This document shows, piece by piece, positions 1 to 8,805 of a stretch of 64,000 nt of DNA. The position numbers were made by a program, and so were the translations under genes. Within the stretch, counting starts at the first letter, position 1, and every line of letters begins with the position of its first letter. Under the pieces are notes generated by a model. The model was not told the DNA's origin. It saw nothing but the letters and a program-made list of their open reading frames with translations, and did no database searches. This stretch comes from Paenibacillus albicereus (GTDB lineage: Bacteria; Bacillota; Bacilli; Paenibacillales; Paenibacillaceae), in assembly GCF_012676905.1 (NCBI RefSeq), contig NZ_CP051428.1, positions 2,628,001-2,692,000 of the forward strand, given 5' to 3'.

Positions 1-369
1 GCCCGCGTGCGGGAGACGTCCTCCGCCGAGGAGGCGCTGCGCGCCGTCTGCGAGATCCACTATTCCGAGCTGGAGAACAACGTGAATCTGGCCTATGTCA
101 CACAGATCGAGCTGCGCCAAAGCTCGCTGGAGCTGCGCAAGGCGATCGGGCTGGCCGTCAAGCCGTATATCGAGCTGATCGAGCATATTCTGGATAAAGG
201 GGTGAAAGAGGGAGAATTCCGTCAGGACCTGGATTTGAAGCTGACGCGCCTGCTGCTGTTCGGCGCGATGGACGAGGTCGTCACGTCCTGGCTCATTTCC
301 GGCATGAAGTATTCGCTGACGGCGCAAGTGGGCAAGACCGTCGAGTTTTTCCTGCGCGGCCTCAAATAG
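1..369 (+). CDS. TetR-family fatty-acid regulator (FadR/YsiA-like), 3' part
   Basis: Only the last 122 codons are inside the window; the N-terminal DNA-binding helix-turn-helix lies upstream. What is visible is an all-helical TetR ligand-binding domain ending LLLFGAMDEVVTSWLISG and an amphipathic terminal helix, the layout of the B. subtilis FadR (YsiA) C-terminal half. The gene lies 51 bp ahead of etfB-etfA on the same strand, as in the Bacillus lcfA-fadR-fadB-etfB-etfA operon, which strongly supports an acyl-CoA-responsive repressor of beta-oxidation. The effector and operator cannot be seen here. Other TetR regulators look similar at this end, so the name rests mostly on context. Confidence 0.8.
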   Translation, partial: ARVRETSSAEEALRAVCEIHYSELENNVNLAYVTQIELRQSSLELRKAIGLAVKPYIELIEHILDKGVKEGEFRQDLDLKLTRLLLFGAMDEVVTSWLISGMKYSLTAQVGKTVEFFLRGLK

Positions 370-420
370 CCGCCGCATGGATCCATTCCAATCGCGACCT
401 ACCAAGGAGGAGCTGAGCGC

Positions 421-1182
421 ATGAATATCTATGTCCTGCTGAAGCAAACGTTCGATACCGAGGAGAAGATCGTCATCGAGGACGGCCGCGTGTCGGACGA
501 CGGCGTCAAGTTCGTCATCAATCCGTACGACGAGTACGCGGTCGAGGAAGCGCTGCAGCAGCGCGACCAGCACGGCGGCAAGGTGACCGTCGTCTCCGTC
601 GGTCCGGACCGCGCGGCCGAGGCGCTGCGCCAGGCGCTCGCCATGGGCGCCGACGACGCGGTGCTGCTGAGCGACGAGCGGATCGGCGCCGACGAAGGCG
701 CGGCCGCGGCCGCGCTGGAGAAGTATCTGTCCGGCCAGTCCGTCGATCTCGTGCTCGGCGGCAACTTCTCGGTCGACAGCGGCGGCGGCCAGGTCGCGGT
801 CCGGCTGGCGAGCCGGCTCGGCCTGCCCCATGTCTCCTCGATCACCTCGCTGCAGGTCGACGGCGCTTCGGCGACCGCCAAGCGGGACGCCGAAGGCGAC
901 ACGGAAACGCTTGAAGTGACGCTGCCGGCCCTGTTCACCGCGCAGCAAGGACTCAACGAGCCGCGCTATCCTTCCCTGCCGAACATCATGAAGGCGAAGA
1001 AAAAGCCCTTCCAGACCCTGTCGCTGGACGATCTCGGCCTCAGCGCTGCGGAAGCGCTTACCGAGCGCGTCTCCCTCTCCCTGCCGCCGGAGCGCGGCGC
1101 CGGCCAGCTGATCTCGGGATCGCCGGCCGAGCAGGCCGCGCGCCTGGTCGAGCTGCTCCGCACGGAAGCCAAAGCCATTTGA
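421..1182 (+). CDS. etfB: Electron transfer flavoprotein beta subunit
   Basis: 253 aa, the normal length of EtfB. It starts MNIYVLLKQTFDTEEKI and holds the adenine-nucleotide-binding fold of the family (VVSVGPDRAAEALRQALAMG near residues 59-78, and LVLGGNFSVDSGGGQVAVRLA). With EtfA it forms the soluble FAD/AMP heterodimer that takes electrons from acyl-CoA dehydrogenases and passes them to the respiratory chain. A good AAGGAGG Shine-Dalgarno lies about 10 bp before the ATG. etfA follows after an 18-bp gap, so the two are translated from one transcript together with the upstream TetR gene. Confidence 0.96.
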   Translation: MNIYVLLKQTFDTEEKIVIEDGRVSDDGVKFVINPYDEYAVEEALQQRDQHGGKVTVVSVGPDRAAEALRQALAMGADDAVLLSDERIGADEGAAAAALEKYLSGQSVDLVLGGNFSVDSGGGQVAVRLASRLGLPHVSSITSLQVDGASATAKRDAEGDTETLEVTLPALFTAQQGLNEPRYPSLPNIMKAKKKPFQTLSLDDLGLSAAEALTERVSLSLPPERGAGQLISGSPAEQAARLVELLRTEAKAI

Positions 1183-1200
1183 CCTAGAGGAGGAATCACG

Positions 1201-2165
<965 letters not shown>

Positions 2166-2166
<1 letters not shown>

Positions 2167-3092
2167 TGGAAGCCGAGCCGCAGCGGCAAGCCGGCGCCGG
2201 CTCTCCGTCCGGACCGGGCTCGAACGCAGGTGCGTCCGGTCCGTTCCGGGCCGACCTGCTGGCGGACAAGACGATCCTCGTCACCGGCGGCGCGACGGGT
2301 CTCGGGCGGGCGATGGCCGAGGGCTTCGGCCAGCTCGGGGCGCGCGTGGCGCTTGCCGGACGGCGGGAGGAGAAGCTGCGCGAAGCCGAGGCCGCCCTCT
2401 CCGCCGCCGGCTGCGAAGTGTTCGTCCATGCGTGCGACGTCCGCGATCCCGAGGCGGTAGCCAAGCTCGCGGACGCACTGGAGACCCGCTTCGGCGGCAT
2501 CGACGTGCTCGTCAACAACGCCGCGGGCAACTTCATCAGTCCGACCGAGCGGCTCTCGCATCGCGCCGTCGACGCCGTGCTGAACATCGTGCTGCACGGC
2601 ACGTTCTACGCGACGCTGGAGTTCGGCAAGCGCTGGATCGCCGCCGGCCGCCCCGCCACGGTGCTGAACATCGTGACGACGTATGCCGAGACCGGCTCCG
2701 CCTACGTCGTGCCCTCGGCCGCCGCCAAGGCCGGCGTGCTGGCGATGACGCGCTCGCTGGCCGTCGAGTGGGCGCGCTACGGCATCCGCCATGTGGCGAT
2801 CGCGCCGGGGCCGTTCCCGACCGAAGGCGCTTGGTCAAGACTGCTGCCCACGCCGGAGCTGGCGCAGGGCATGATCGACCGCATTCCGCTCCAGCGTGTC
2901 GGCAGCAAGGAGGAGCTGGCCGACCTGGCCGCCTACCTCGTCTCCGACTACGCCGCCTATCTGAACGGCGAGTGCGTGACGATCGACGGCGGCGAGTGGC
3001 TGCAGGGGGCCGGGCAGTTCAACGGCCTGCTGGAGGTCACCGGGCCGCAATGGGATCAGCTTGCGGAGCTGAGCCGCAAGGGCGGAAAATAA
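2166..3092 (+). CDS. fadH: SDR oxidoreductase, 2,4-dienoyl-CoA reductase type
   Basis: 308 aa counted from the ATG that overlaps the etfA stop. After a 27-residue Gly/Pro/Ser-rich N-terminal tail come the NADP-binding TGGATGLG (residues 40-47), DVRD, NNAAG (117-121) and the active-site run TTYAETGSAY with Tyr173, Ser184 and Lys188. That Tyr-x10-Ser-x3-Lys spacing is the fingerprint of mitochondrial DECR1 and Bacillus FadH (YkuF), not the usual SDR YxxxK. It predicts NADPH-dependent reduction of 2,4-dienoyl-CoA during oxidation of unsaturated fatty acids, which fits the ETF context. The long N-terminal tail is unusual; a later start is possible, but the overlapping ATG is the natural coupled start. 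Substrate is inferred. Confidence 0.85.
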
Positions 3093-3138
3093 GACGGCTC
3101 GCCGCTTGCTCGAAACGACGTCCATCGAACCGCTCGAA

Positions 3139-3172
3139 GATGATTCCTGTCCTGGCAGGAGTCATCTTTTTT
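3139..3172 (+). terminator. Intrinsic terminator of the etf operon
   Basis: An 11-bp stem with one G-U pair (GATGATTCCTG / CAGGAGTCATC), a 6-nt loop and six T residues, 46 bp after the SDR stop. A textbook rho-independent terminator on the plus strand. Confidence 0.9.
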
Positions 3173-3208
3173 CGTGCGGACGGTTGCCGATGCGAGGACG
3201 AACAAAGC

Positions 3209-3265
3209 AAAAAGACACCCGCATGCAGCCCGCCTTGGAAACAAAGCGGCCTGCATTCGGGTGTC
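3209..3265 (-). terminator. Terminator for the PDZ-Lon protease gene
   Basis: Read on the minus strand, an imperfect 18-bp stem (GACACCCG.. paired with ..CGGGTGTC) with a loop of about 16 nt is followed by TTTTT. It lies about 30 bp past the stop of the minus-strand protease gene and faces the etf terminator. Confidence 0.8.
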
Positions 3266-3295
3266 CTTTCGGTGAAAAAACGACATGCTTGAGGC

Positions 3296-4645
3296 TCAAC
3301 GCTTCGGATGCGCCTTCAGCCAAGCGAGCATGTCGTCCAGCGTGGCGACCGGAACGATGTTCAAGCGTTCCGCTCCTTTGCGGGCGTCCGCCTCCTGCCC
3401 GACCGGAACGAAAAAGACATCTGCGCCCGCGCGCTGCACGGCAAACGCCTTTTGCTCGATGCCGCCGATGCGTCCGATTCGGCCCGCCGCGTCGATCGTG
3501 CCGGTGCCCGCGACACGGTTGCCGCCGGCGATGCCGCCGGGCGTGAGCTGGTCGATGACGGTCAGCGCAAGCATCGCGCCATGCGAAGGGCCGCCTTGGT
3601 AGGCGAGATAGCTGCGGTACTCCATCCCCCGCGTCAGATCCGCCTTGGTCCGGTCCTGGACCTGGATGCCGAGCACGGCGCGCCGCGAGTCGTCCGCGGA
3701 TGCCTTGGAGCGGATGACGGCGACGGCCTTGCCGCCGCCGCGCTCATAGCCGATCTGGACGTCCTCCCCCGGCGCGACATCGGCCATCCTCTCCGCCAGC
3801 TCGCCCGTCGTGCGCGCCAGCCGGCCGTCCACGGACAGCAGCAGGTCGCCCGGCTTCAGCCGGTTCTCCGCCGGACCGCCTTCCTGCACCGCCAGCACCT
3901 GCACGCCCTGGGGCAGGACGCCCTGGCCGAGACCAAGCTTCTGCAGCGCCACCGCCGTGCCGATCTCGTTGGCTCCGGCACGCTGGACATGGACCTGGCG
4001 CTGGATCTCCGAGATCGGAATGCTCGTGTCGCGCTTCTCCAGCTTCACGCGGGGGAACAGCGCGGCCACGAGCCAATCGACAGGAAAGGCGGGCCGCTCG
4101 ATGACGAGCACGCCTGCGAGCGAGCCCTGCGGCTGTCCTCCCTCTACGTGCGCATAGCGGTTCATGTTCAAGGTGAACCCCGGCGTGAGCGCCGAATACG
4201 GCGTCGGGTAGAGCAGCGCCGCCCCGAGAAGCAGCACGATTGCCGCGAAGCCCAGCGTGCCGAACGGGACTTTGCGCCGGGCGCGCTCCTCCAGCCCCGC
4301 ATCAAGCAGCACAATCACGGCCGTCAGGCCGCAGGTCCAGGCCAAAAAGCCGAGCCGCTCCGGCTGCGCCAGCAGCAGGCCCGACGCGAGCAGGCCGCCG
4401 GCCGCGATCGGCAGCCGCAGCCAGCCGAGCCGCCGGCGGCCCGTGCGGCTCCACGCCCGGTACGCCCCGACCGTCCAGCAGAGCGGAATCAGCGCGCAAG
4501 CGCGGGCGAGCGCCTCCAGCAGGTCGATCCAATACCATCCGCCTGCCCGGACCGGATCGGCCAGCCAGACGAGCGGCCCGATCGCCGCCGCGGCCAGCGC
4601 CGCCGCGAACGAGGCGACATACCAACGATTGTTCAAGCCCACCAC
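3296..4645 (-). CDS. Membrane PDZ-domain Lon-type serine protease (YlbL/SepM-like)
   Basis: 449 aa. Four hydrophobic helices fill residues 1-115 and a fifth lies near 128-148. A PDZ domain spans about 238-312 (GGPAENRLKPGDLLLSVDG) and a Lon proteolytic domain covers 322-449. The Ser-Lys dyad is visible: Ser354 in GGPSHGAML and Lys399 in IGGIEQKAFA. The family (B. subtilis YlbL, streptococcal SepM) has one N-terminal anchor and about 340 aa, so the extra four-helix N-terminal bundle is notable. It probably cleaves membrane or exported peptides outside the cell. The start is GTG with a weak Shine-Dalgarno, so the exact N-terminus is uncertain. It is divergent from glutaminase with overlapping promoters. 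Confidence 0.88.
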   Translation of the reverse strand: MVGLNNRWYVASFAAALAAAAIGPLVWLADPVRAGGWYWIDLLEALARACALIPLCWTVGAYRAWSRTGRRRLGWLRLPIAAGGLLASGLLLAQPERLGFLAWTCGLTAVIVLLDAGLEERARRKVPFGTLGFAAIVLLLGAALLYPTPYSALTPGFTLNMNRYAHVEGGQPQGSLAGVLVIERPAFPVDWLVAALFPRVKLEKRDTSIPISEIQRQVHVQRAGANEIGTAVALQKLGLGQGVLPQGVQVLAVQEGGPAENRLKPGDLLLSVDGRLARTTGELAERMADVAPGEDVQIGYERGGGKAVAVIRSKASADDSRRAVLGIQVQDRTKADLTRGMEYRSYLAYQGGPSHGAMLALTVIDQLTPGGIAGGNRVAGTGTIDAAGRIGRIGGIEQKAFAVQRAGADVFFVPVGQEADARKGAERLNIVPVATLDDMLAWLKAHPKR

Positions 4646-4686
4646 GCCCCGCTTTCCGCGTCATTTCCTGATGTTTCCCATTTCTT

Positions 4687-4741
4687 AGCATACAGGAGAC
4701 GCCGAGCCGATTTCAAACTCGCGGGAGGCGCGTGGTACAAT
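4687..4741. promoter_or_regulatory. Overlapping divergent sigma-A-type promoters
   Basis: Plus strand: -35 TTCAAA (4712-4717), 18-bp spacer, -10 TACAAT (4736-4741), reading into glutaminase. Minus strand: -35 TTGAAA (4711-4716), 18-bp spacer, -10 TATGCT (4687-4692), reading into the PDZ-Lon gene. The two -35 boxes occupy the same seven base pairs. Confidence 0.7.
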
Positions 4742-4777
4742 GAAGCCAAGCACCGCATAAGAAAGGTTGAGCCGACC

Positions 4778-5719
4778 ATGAACGAACTGAATTGGAGCGC
4801 CATCAAATCCGGGCTGCCCGGATGGATGGAGGATGCCCGCGGGATCGCGCCGCTCGGCAAAGTCGCCTCTTACATTCCCGAGCTGTCCAAGGCCGATCCG
4901 CAATCGCTCGGCTTTCATCTTCTTTCCTCGGACGGAACGGCCCTCTCCGCAGGAGACTGCGGACGCCGGTTCACGATGCAGAGCATCTCCAAGGTGTTCA
5001 CGCTCATGCTCGCGCTGATGGACATCGGCGAGGAGCGCGTCTTCAGCAAGGTCGGCATGGAGCCGACCGGGGACAGCTTCAACAGCATGCTCAAGCTCGA
5101 GCTCGTGCAGCCGGGCATCCCGTTCAATCCGCTTATCAATGCCGGCGCGATCGTCGTCAGCTCGCTCATCGCCGGCTCGTCGAACGAGGAGAAATCGGAC
5201 CGGATCGCCGCCTTCCTCGGCCGCCTCGCCGGCGGCGGGCCGCTCGAGCTGGACGAGCCGACCTACCGCTCCGAATCGCAGTCCGGCCATCTGAACCGCT
5301 CCATGGCGTATTTTTTGACCGATAACGGCGTTCTCGAGAGCGGCGTAGAGGACGTGCTCGAGGTGTACTTCAAGCATTGCTCGCTGCTCGTCGACTGCGG
5401 CCAGCTCGCCCGCATGGCGCTCGTGCTGTCGCTGGACGGCCTCGATCCGGACAGCGGCGATCGGCTGATTCCGCGGCGCTACGTGCAGATCGCCAAGACA
5501 TTCATGGTCACCTGCGGCATGTACAACGGCTCCGGCGAGTTCGCGATCGACGTCGGCCTGCCGGCCAAATCCGGCGTCTCCGGCGGCATCCTGGCGCTGC
5601 TGCCCGGGCGCGCGGGCATCGGCCTGGTCGGGCCTTCGCTGAACCGCCACGGCAACAGCATCGCCGGCGTCCATCTGCTCGAGACGCTGTCCAAGGAGTT
5701 CGACTGGAGCCTGTTCTGA
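4778..5719 (+). CDS. glsA: Glutaminase
   Basis: 313 aa, standard for the serine-dependent bacterial glutaminase family, which is beta-lactamase-like and hydrolyses L-glutamine to glutamate and ammonia. The catalytic Ser69-x-x-Lys72 lies in MQSISK. Other family landmarks are NPLINAGAI, the VTCGMYNGSGEFA stretch with the active-site Tyr, and PAKSGVSGGI near the C-terminus. The ATG at 4778 has GAAAGG about 10 bp upstream and lies 37 bp after a good -10 box, which excludes the longer upstream frame. It is a single-gene transcript facing a minus-strand regulator; a dyad lies just after its stop. Confidence 0.95.
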   Translation: MNELNWSAIKSGLPGWMEDARGIAPLGKVASYIPELSKADPQSLGFHLLSSDGTALSAGDCGRRFTMQSISKVFTLMLALMDIGEERVFSKVGMEPTGDSFNSMLKLELVQPGIPFNPLINAGAIVVSSLIAGSSNEEKSDRIAAFLGRLAGGGPLELDEPTYRSESQSGHLNRSMAYFLTDNGVLESGVEDVLEVYFKHCSLLVDCGQLARMALVLSLDGLDPDSGDRLIPRRYVQIAKTFMVTCGMYNGSGEFAIDVGLPAKSGVSGGILALLPGRAGIGLVGPSLNRHGNSIAGVHLLETLSKEFDWSLF

Positions 5720-5722
5720 CGC

Positions 5723-5753
5723 TGCGGATGCCGGCGCTAGCCGGCGCTCCGCA
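5723..5753. terminator. GC-rich hairpin between convergent genes
   Basis: TGCGGA.GCCGGC / GCCGGC..TCCGCA dyad immediately after the glutaminase stop; it overlaps the last codons of the minus-strand gene that ends at 5737. There is no T tract, so termination is only probable. Confidence 0.4.
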
Positions 5754-6825
5754 CCTGGAACGTCATGTTCAGTCCCCAGCCGGCTTCGCCTTGCTGCTCC
5801 CACAACTCTCCGCCGTTGAGCTCGACGAGCCGCTTCGCCTCGCTCTGCCAGGCGCGCGAGCCTGCAGCGCCTCCGTCCGGCTGATCCAGCAGCAGCTGGA
5901 TCAACAGATCGAGCTTGCCGTCCTCCGAATTGACCGAGTTGACATGGATGTTGAGCCGCGTGCTGCCGGCATCGGACGCTTCCCCCGCTATTTGCAGCAG
6001 GAGTCCGAGCAGCTCGGACAGCTGGTCCCTTCGGCCGTGCACCTGATGCGGCACCTCCGCGGACACCCAGCAGATCAGCCGGCTCGGCGATTCGGATTCG
6101 CCATGCTTGTCCGCCAGGTCCTTGGACAGATCTAGGATGGAGAACGGGAGCTCGTCAAAGCCCTCCCAGCCGTCCTCCTCGTCCGCATGCAGCATCAGCG
6201 ACTGGACCAGCGACGCAAGATGCTCCGCGTTCATGCGCAGCTCCTCGAGCATGTCGAGCTGGCCCTGGTCGAGCGGCGTGTCCGCCAGCAGCTGCGCCAT
6301 TCCATCGATGCTGGTCACTCCATTCATCATTTCAAAGGCGAGCGAGCGCAGCCGTTCTCCTTTTTGGGCCATGGACGGGTCCGAGCCGGCTTCGCCGCTG
6401 TCCTGCGATCGAAGCGAGCCGCCCTCCGAAGGCAGGGCGACGGACTGCGAGTCGGCGGCGCGGAGCAGGACATCCTTGTCCTCGCTGCTGAACGGCCGCT
6501 CTTTGCGCAGCATGCCGACCTTCTTGAGGCCGGACGGCCTTGCGGCGATGCGGGCCTGAATGCGATGGAAGCGGAGCACGACATCCTCGTCCGCTTCCGG
6601 AGCCTCCGGAGGCGGCAGGACCATGCCCAGATGAAGCACCGGCTCTCCGCTGTGGCAGAGGGCGACGACGCAGTCCCCCTCGCCCGTCTCGTCCGCTATG
6701 TAGTAAGCATCCGCCTGCACGGCTGCGCTCAGCTCCTGCAGGACGAGCTGGAGCTCGTCCTGCATCCTCCGCATCTGCGCGCGCGGCACGCTCTGCTCCT
6801 CGTTGTTGCCTGTTTTCCCCATCAT
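5737..6825 (-). CDS. Degenerate histidine-kinase-like sensor protein
   Basis: 362 aa. Residues about 20-140 look like a small GAF-type sensor. Residues about 160-215 have the two-helix pattern of a HisKA dimerisation domain (LAFEMMNGVTSIDGMAQLL ... LRMNAEHLASLVQSLM), but the phosphorylatable His of the usual SHExRTPL motif is replaced. Residues about 255-360 follow an HATPase_c fold with the diagnostic end AKRLVELNGGELWEQ and GWGLNMTFQV, yet the N-box Asn and the DxGxG ATP-lid motif are not recognisable. I therefore read it as a pseudokinase or scaffold derived from a hybrid sensor kinase, not an active kinase. No response regulator is adjacent. A minus-strand DUF2294 gene lies 117 bp upstream. 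Confidence 0.65.
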   Translation of the reverse strand: MMGKTGNNEEQSVPRAQMRRMQDELQLVLQELSAAVQADAYYIADETGEGDCVVALCHSGEPVLHLGMVLPPPEAPEADEDVVLRFHRIQARIAARPSGLKKVGMLRKERPFSSEDKDVLLRAADSQSVALPSEGGSLRSQDSGEAGSDPSMAQKGERLRSLAFEMMNGVTSIDGMAQLLADTPLDQGQLDMLEELRMNAEHLASLVQSLMLHADEEDGWEGFDELPFSILDLSKDLADKHGESESPSRLICWVSAEVPHQVHGRRDQLSELLGLLLQIAGEASDAGSTRLNIHVNSVNSEDGKLDLLIQLLLDQPDGGAAGSRAWQSEAKRLVELNGGELWEQQGEAGWGLNMTFQVRSAG

Positions 6826-6942
6826 GCTCTCCTACTTTCTCTCCTTTCCTTGTCCGAAAAATAAAAAGAGCCTCGGAACCAAGCCGCCATGGGGCAGCTG
6901 TCTCCTCGGCTCATGTTCAGCGTGGCAATGGCCATCTGTTCA

Positions 6943-7650
6943 TTAAGTCGATGTTTCGGATGGAAAAGTGAATACGATGATGCTCTGGTCCTGATCGAAC
7001 TTCCAGTCCAGGTAGATCCCGTCCGGCGTCCGTCCGAGCGCTTGGTTCATATCGACCTCCGTCACCAGCAGCGACTTCTCGAGCGCCCGCTTGGCGACCC
7101 GCAGAGCGGGCTCGTAGCCTGCCCTCAACAGCTCCTTCTCGAGCTTGATGAGGATGCCGGATCGGACGATGACGAGCGTGCGCGCGTTCGTCCAGAACGA
7201 ATGCATGGCGTCGGGCATCTTCTCCGCCTCGGCCGAGATGCGCTCGACCTGGCGATGGATATACTCCTTGCCGCGATACGATTCCTGGTACCGGTCGAAC
7301 AGCGAGCTGTCCACGAGGCCGATCATGATTCCGGAATGGTTGTCCAGATTCCAGTCGTAATAAATGTGCTGAAGCTCGAGACCAAGCGTGCGGAGGATCA
7401 AAGCCTTGAACTCCGGCACAAGCAGGTCCATCACCAGCTGCCGCGTATCCCGTACGGCCTCGTCCTTGTTCTGCTGGAGCATTATTTTCTCCACGACGCT
7501 GACGAACTGGCGGAAATGCATGCTTACGCATACCTCGTTGGCGGAAACGTAAATCGACTCCGGCCCTTTGCCGAAGCGGTCCCGGAGCAGCTTCCCCATC
7601 TGGCTCGTAAGCTGAGTCATAGCCATGCGGTTCTCCAAGACTGAACTCAT
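6943..7650 (-). CDS. Two-domain MpsC/DUF2294 family protein
   Basis: 235 aa made of two copies of the DUF2294 (MpsC, YbcI-like) domain, about residues 1-115 and 120-235. Each copy has a helical first half and ends in a short beta element: HIYYDWNLDNHSGIMIGL and GIYLDWKFDQDQSIIVFTF. Typical family members are single domains of about 120 aa. In staphylococci MpsC is tied to a Na+-translocating membrane-potential system, but no MpsA or MpsB is present here, and the Bacillus homologue has no settled function. The ATG follows CGGGGAAGGATG-type spacing, and a sigma-A promoter lies upstream. Confidence 0.8.
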   Translation of the reverse strand: MSSVLENRMAMTQLTSQMGKLLRDRFGKGPESIYVSANEVCVSMHFRQFVSVVEKIMLQQNKDEAVRDTRQLVMDLLVPEFKALILRTLGLELQHIYYDWNLDNHSGIMIGLVDSSLFDRYQESYRGKEYIHRQVERISAEAEKMPDAMHSFWTNARTLVIVRSGILIKLEKELLRAGYEPALRVAKRALEKSLLVTEVDMNQALGRTPDGIYLDWKFDQDQSIIVFTFPSETST

Positions 7651-7716
7651 CCTTCTTCCCCGACTCTCCTATTTAACCACGAAAATAAGTTCCGCTTACG
7701 TTGTGGAACGAATCGT

Positions 7717-7746
7717 ATTATAGCACAAGCCAAATGTTTCCGTCAT
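7717..7746 (-). promoter_or_regulatory. Sigma-A promoter of the DUF2294 gene
   Basis: Minus strand -35 ATGACG (7741-7746), 18-bp spacer, perfect -10 TATAAT (7717-7722), 67 bp from the start codon. Confidence 0.65.
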
Positions 7747-7760
7747 CTGTTTGCTTCTCC

Positions 7761-7790
7761 TTGTTCGCGATCGGCAGGACATGATACGAT
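7761..7790 (+). promoter_or_regulatory. Promoter placed directly at the HAD start codon
   Basis: -35 TTGTTC (7761-7766), 18-bp spacer, -10 TACGAT (7785-7790). Only seven bases separate the -10 box from the ATG at 7798, so transcription would begin at or within two bases of the start codon. Confidence 0.55.
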
Positions 7791-7797
7791 ACGGATT

Positions 7798-8499
7798 ATG
7801 GACACCAATACCTCTCCCCTGAAATGGATCTTTTTCGACGTCGGCGAGACGCTGGTCGACGAATCCGAGCCGATCGAGGACATCACCCGTCAGCTCATCG
7901 CCGCCGCCGGACGCCGAGGCATCGCCGTCCAGCGCGAGCAGGTGCGCGAGCTGTGGATGGAAGCGCATCGCCGCTTTTCCCCGTTCCCGATGGCGGACAT
8001 CCTGCAGGCGCTGTTCCCGGGCGACGAGCTGCGCCGTGCGATCTGGTCCGAGATGAAGTACCGCAAGGAGCTTGACCGGCCGTTTCCGGGCGCGCTCGGC
8101 CTCTTGCAGCGGCTGCGCGCCTCCTATCGGATCGGCATCATCGCCAATCAGAGCGCCGGAACGGCGGACCGGCTGCGCTCCTACGGCCTGCTGGAGCATA
8201 TCGACGAGGTGTTCGCCTCCGCCGAGCTGGGCCTCGCCAAGCCCGACCCCAAGCTCTACGAATACGCGCTGCAGGCGACAGGCTGTCCGCCCGCCCAGTC
8301 GCTCATGGTCGGAGACCGCATCGACAACGACATCGTGCCGGCCAAGCATCTCGGCATGCGGGCGGTCTGGGTCCGCCAAGGACTGGCGCTGCGCCAGTAC
8401 AGCCCGTCCCGGACCAGCCGTCCGGACGGGATCATCGACGCGATCGGCGAGCTCGAGGGCTGGCTCGCCGCCTGGCCGTCCGCGCCGCCGCCCCTATGA
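7798..8499 (+). CDS. HAD-superfamily hydrolase
   Basis: 233 aa. HAD motif I is FFDVGETLV (residues 12-20), with the nucleophile Asp but Gly where phosphatases usually carry the second Asp of DxD. Motif II is IIANQS, motif III the Lys of GLAKPDP, and motif IV GDRIDNDI. The cap is helical and inserted after motif I. It probably acts on a small phosphorylated or haloacid-type substrate; the variant motif I leaves the reaction open. No Shine-Dalgarno precedes the ATG and a promoter ends seven bases upstream, which suggests a leaderless mRNA. Its stop codon lies inside a 40-bp palindrome shared with the convergent gene. Confidence 0.85.
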   Translation: MDTNTSPLKWIFFDVGETLVDESEPIEDITRQLIAAAGRRGIAVQREQVRELWMEAHRRFSPFPMADILQALFPGDELRRAIWSEMKYRKELDRPFPGALGLLQRLRASYRIGIIANQSAGTADRLRSYGLLEHIDEVFASAELGLAKPDPKLYEYALQATGCPPAQSLMVGDRIDNDIVPAKHLGMRAVWVRQGLALRQYSPSRTSRPDGIIDAIGELEGWLAAWPSAPPPL

Positions 8500-8533
8500 C
8501 AAAGACCGCTCCTAGGAGCGGTCTTTGTCATAG
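8494..8533. terminator. Perfect 40-bp palindrome, bidirectional terminator
   Basis: Two exact 20-bp arms with no spacer, centred on CCTAGG between 8513 and 8514. The core AAAGACCGCTCC / GGAGCGGTCTTT with A and T flanks is a bidirectional intrinsic terminator. The stop codons of both convergent genes (8497-8499 on plus, 8512-8514 on minus) lie inside it. Confidence 0.85.
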
Positions 8534-8721
8534 GACAGCGATGCGCCGCTGTCGCCCGTCGCAGGTGCGGCCGGTCGGCCGTCGCCGAAGTCTTCGTCTT
8601 CCTCGTCGGAGTCGTCGAGCTTCTTGAAGCCGATCCAGAACAAAACGAGCATGCCGATCATAAGGACGGCGAATAAGCTTAAATAAAACCAGTCTACCGG
8701 AGTCGAGGATTCTGCGTGCAT
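8512..8721 (-). CDS. Small single-span membrane protein with acidic tail
   Basis: 69 aa. One transmembrane helix (about residues 9-31, FYLSLFAVLMIGMLVLFWIG) is followed by a strongly acidic stretch (DDSDEEDEDF) and a short Gly/Ala/Ser tail. The ATG has GGAGTGG about 8 bp upstream. No family is recognised and no function can be assigned. It ends inside the shared palindromic terminator, so the C-terminal codons are fixed by the hairpin sequence. Confidence 0.7.
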   Translation of the reverse strand: MHAESSTPVDWFYLSLFAVLMIGMLVLFWIGFKKLDDSDEEDEDFGDGRPAAPATGDSGASLSYDKDRS

Positions 8722-8805
8722 CGTTCAAAGCCACTCCTTCCTGCTCCTAGTGTAACGGATCGGATCAGGGCGATGATGGCTCTTTTGGGCTATAAATGTG
8801 ACAAA

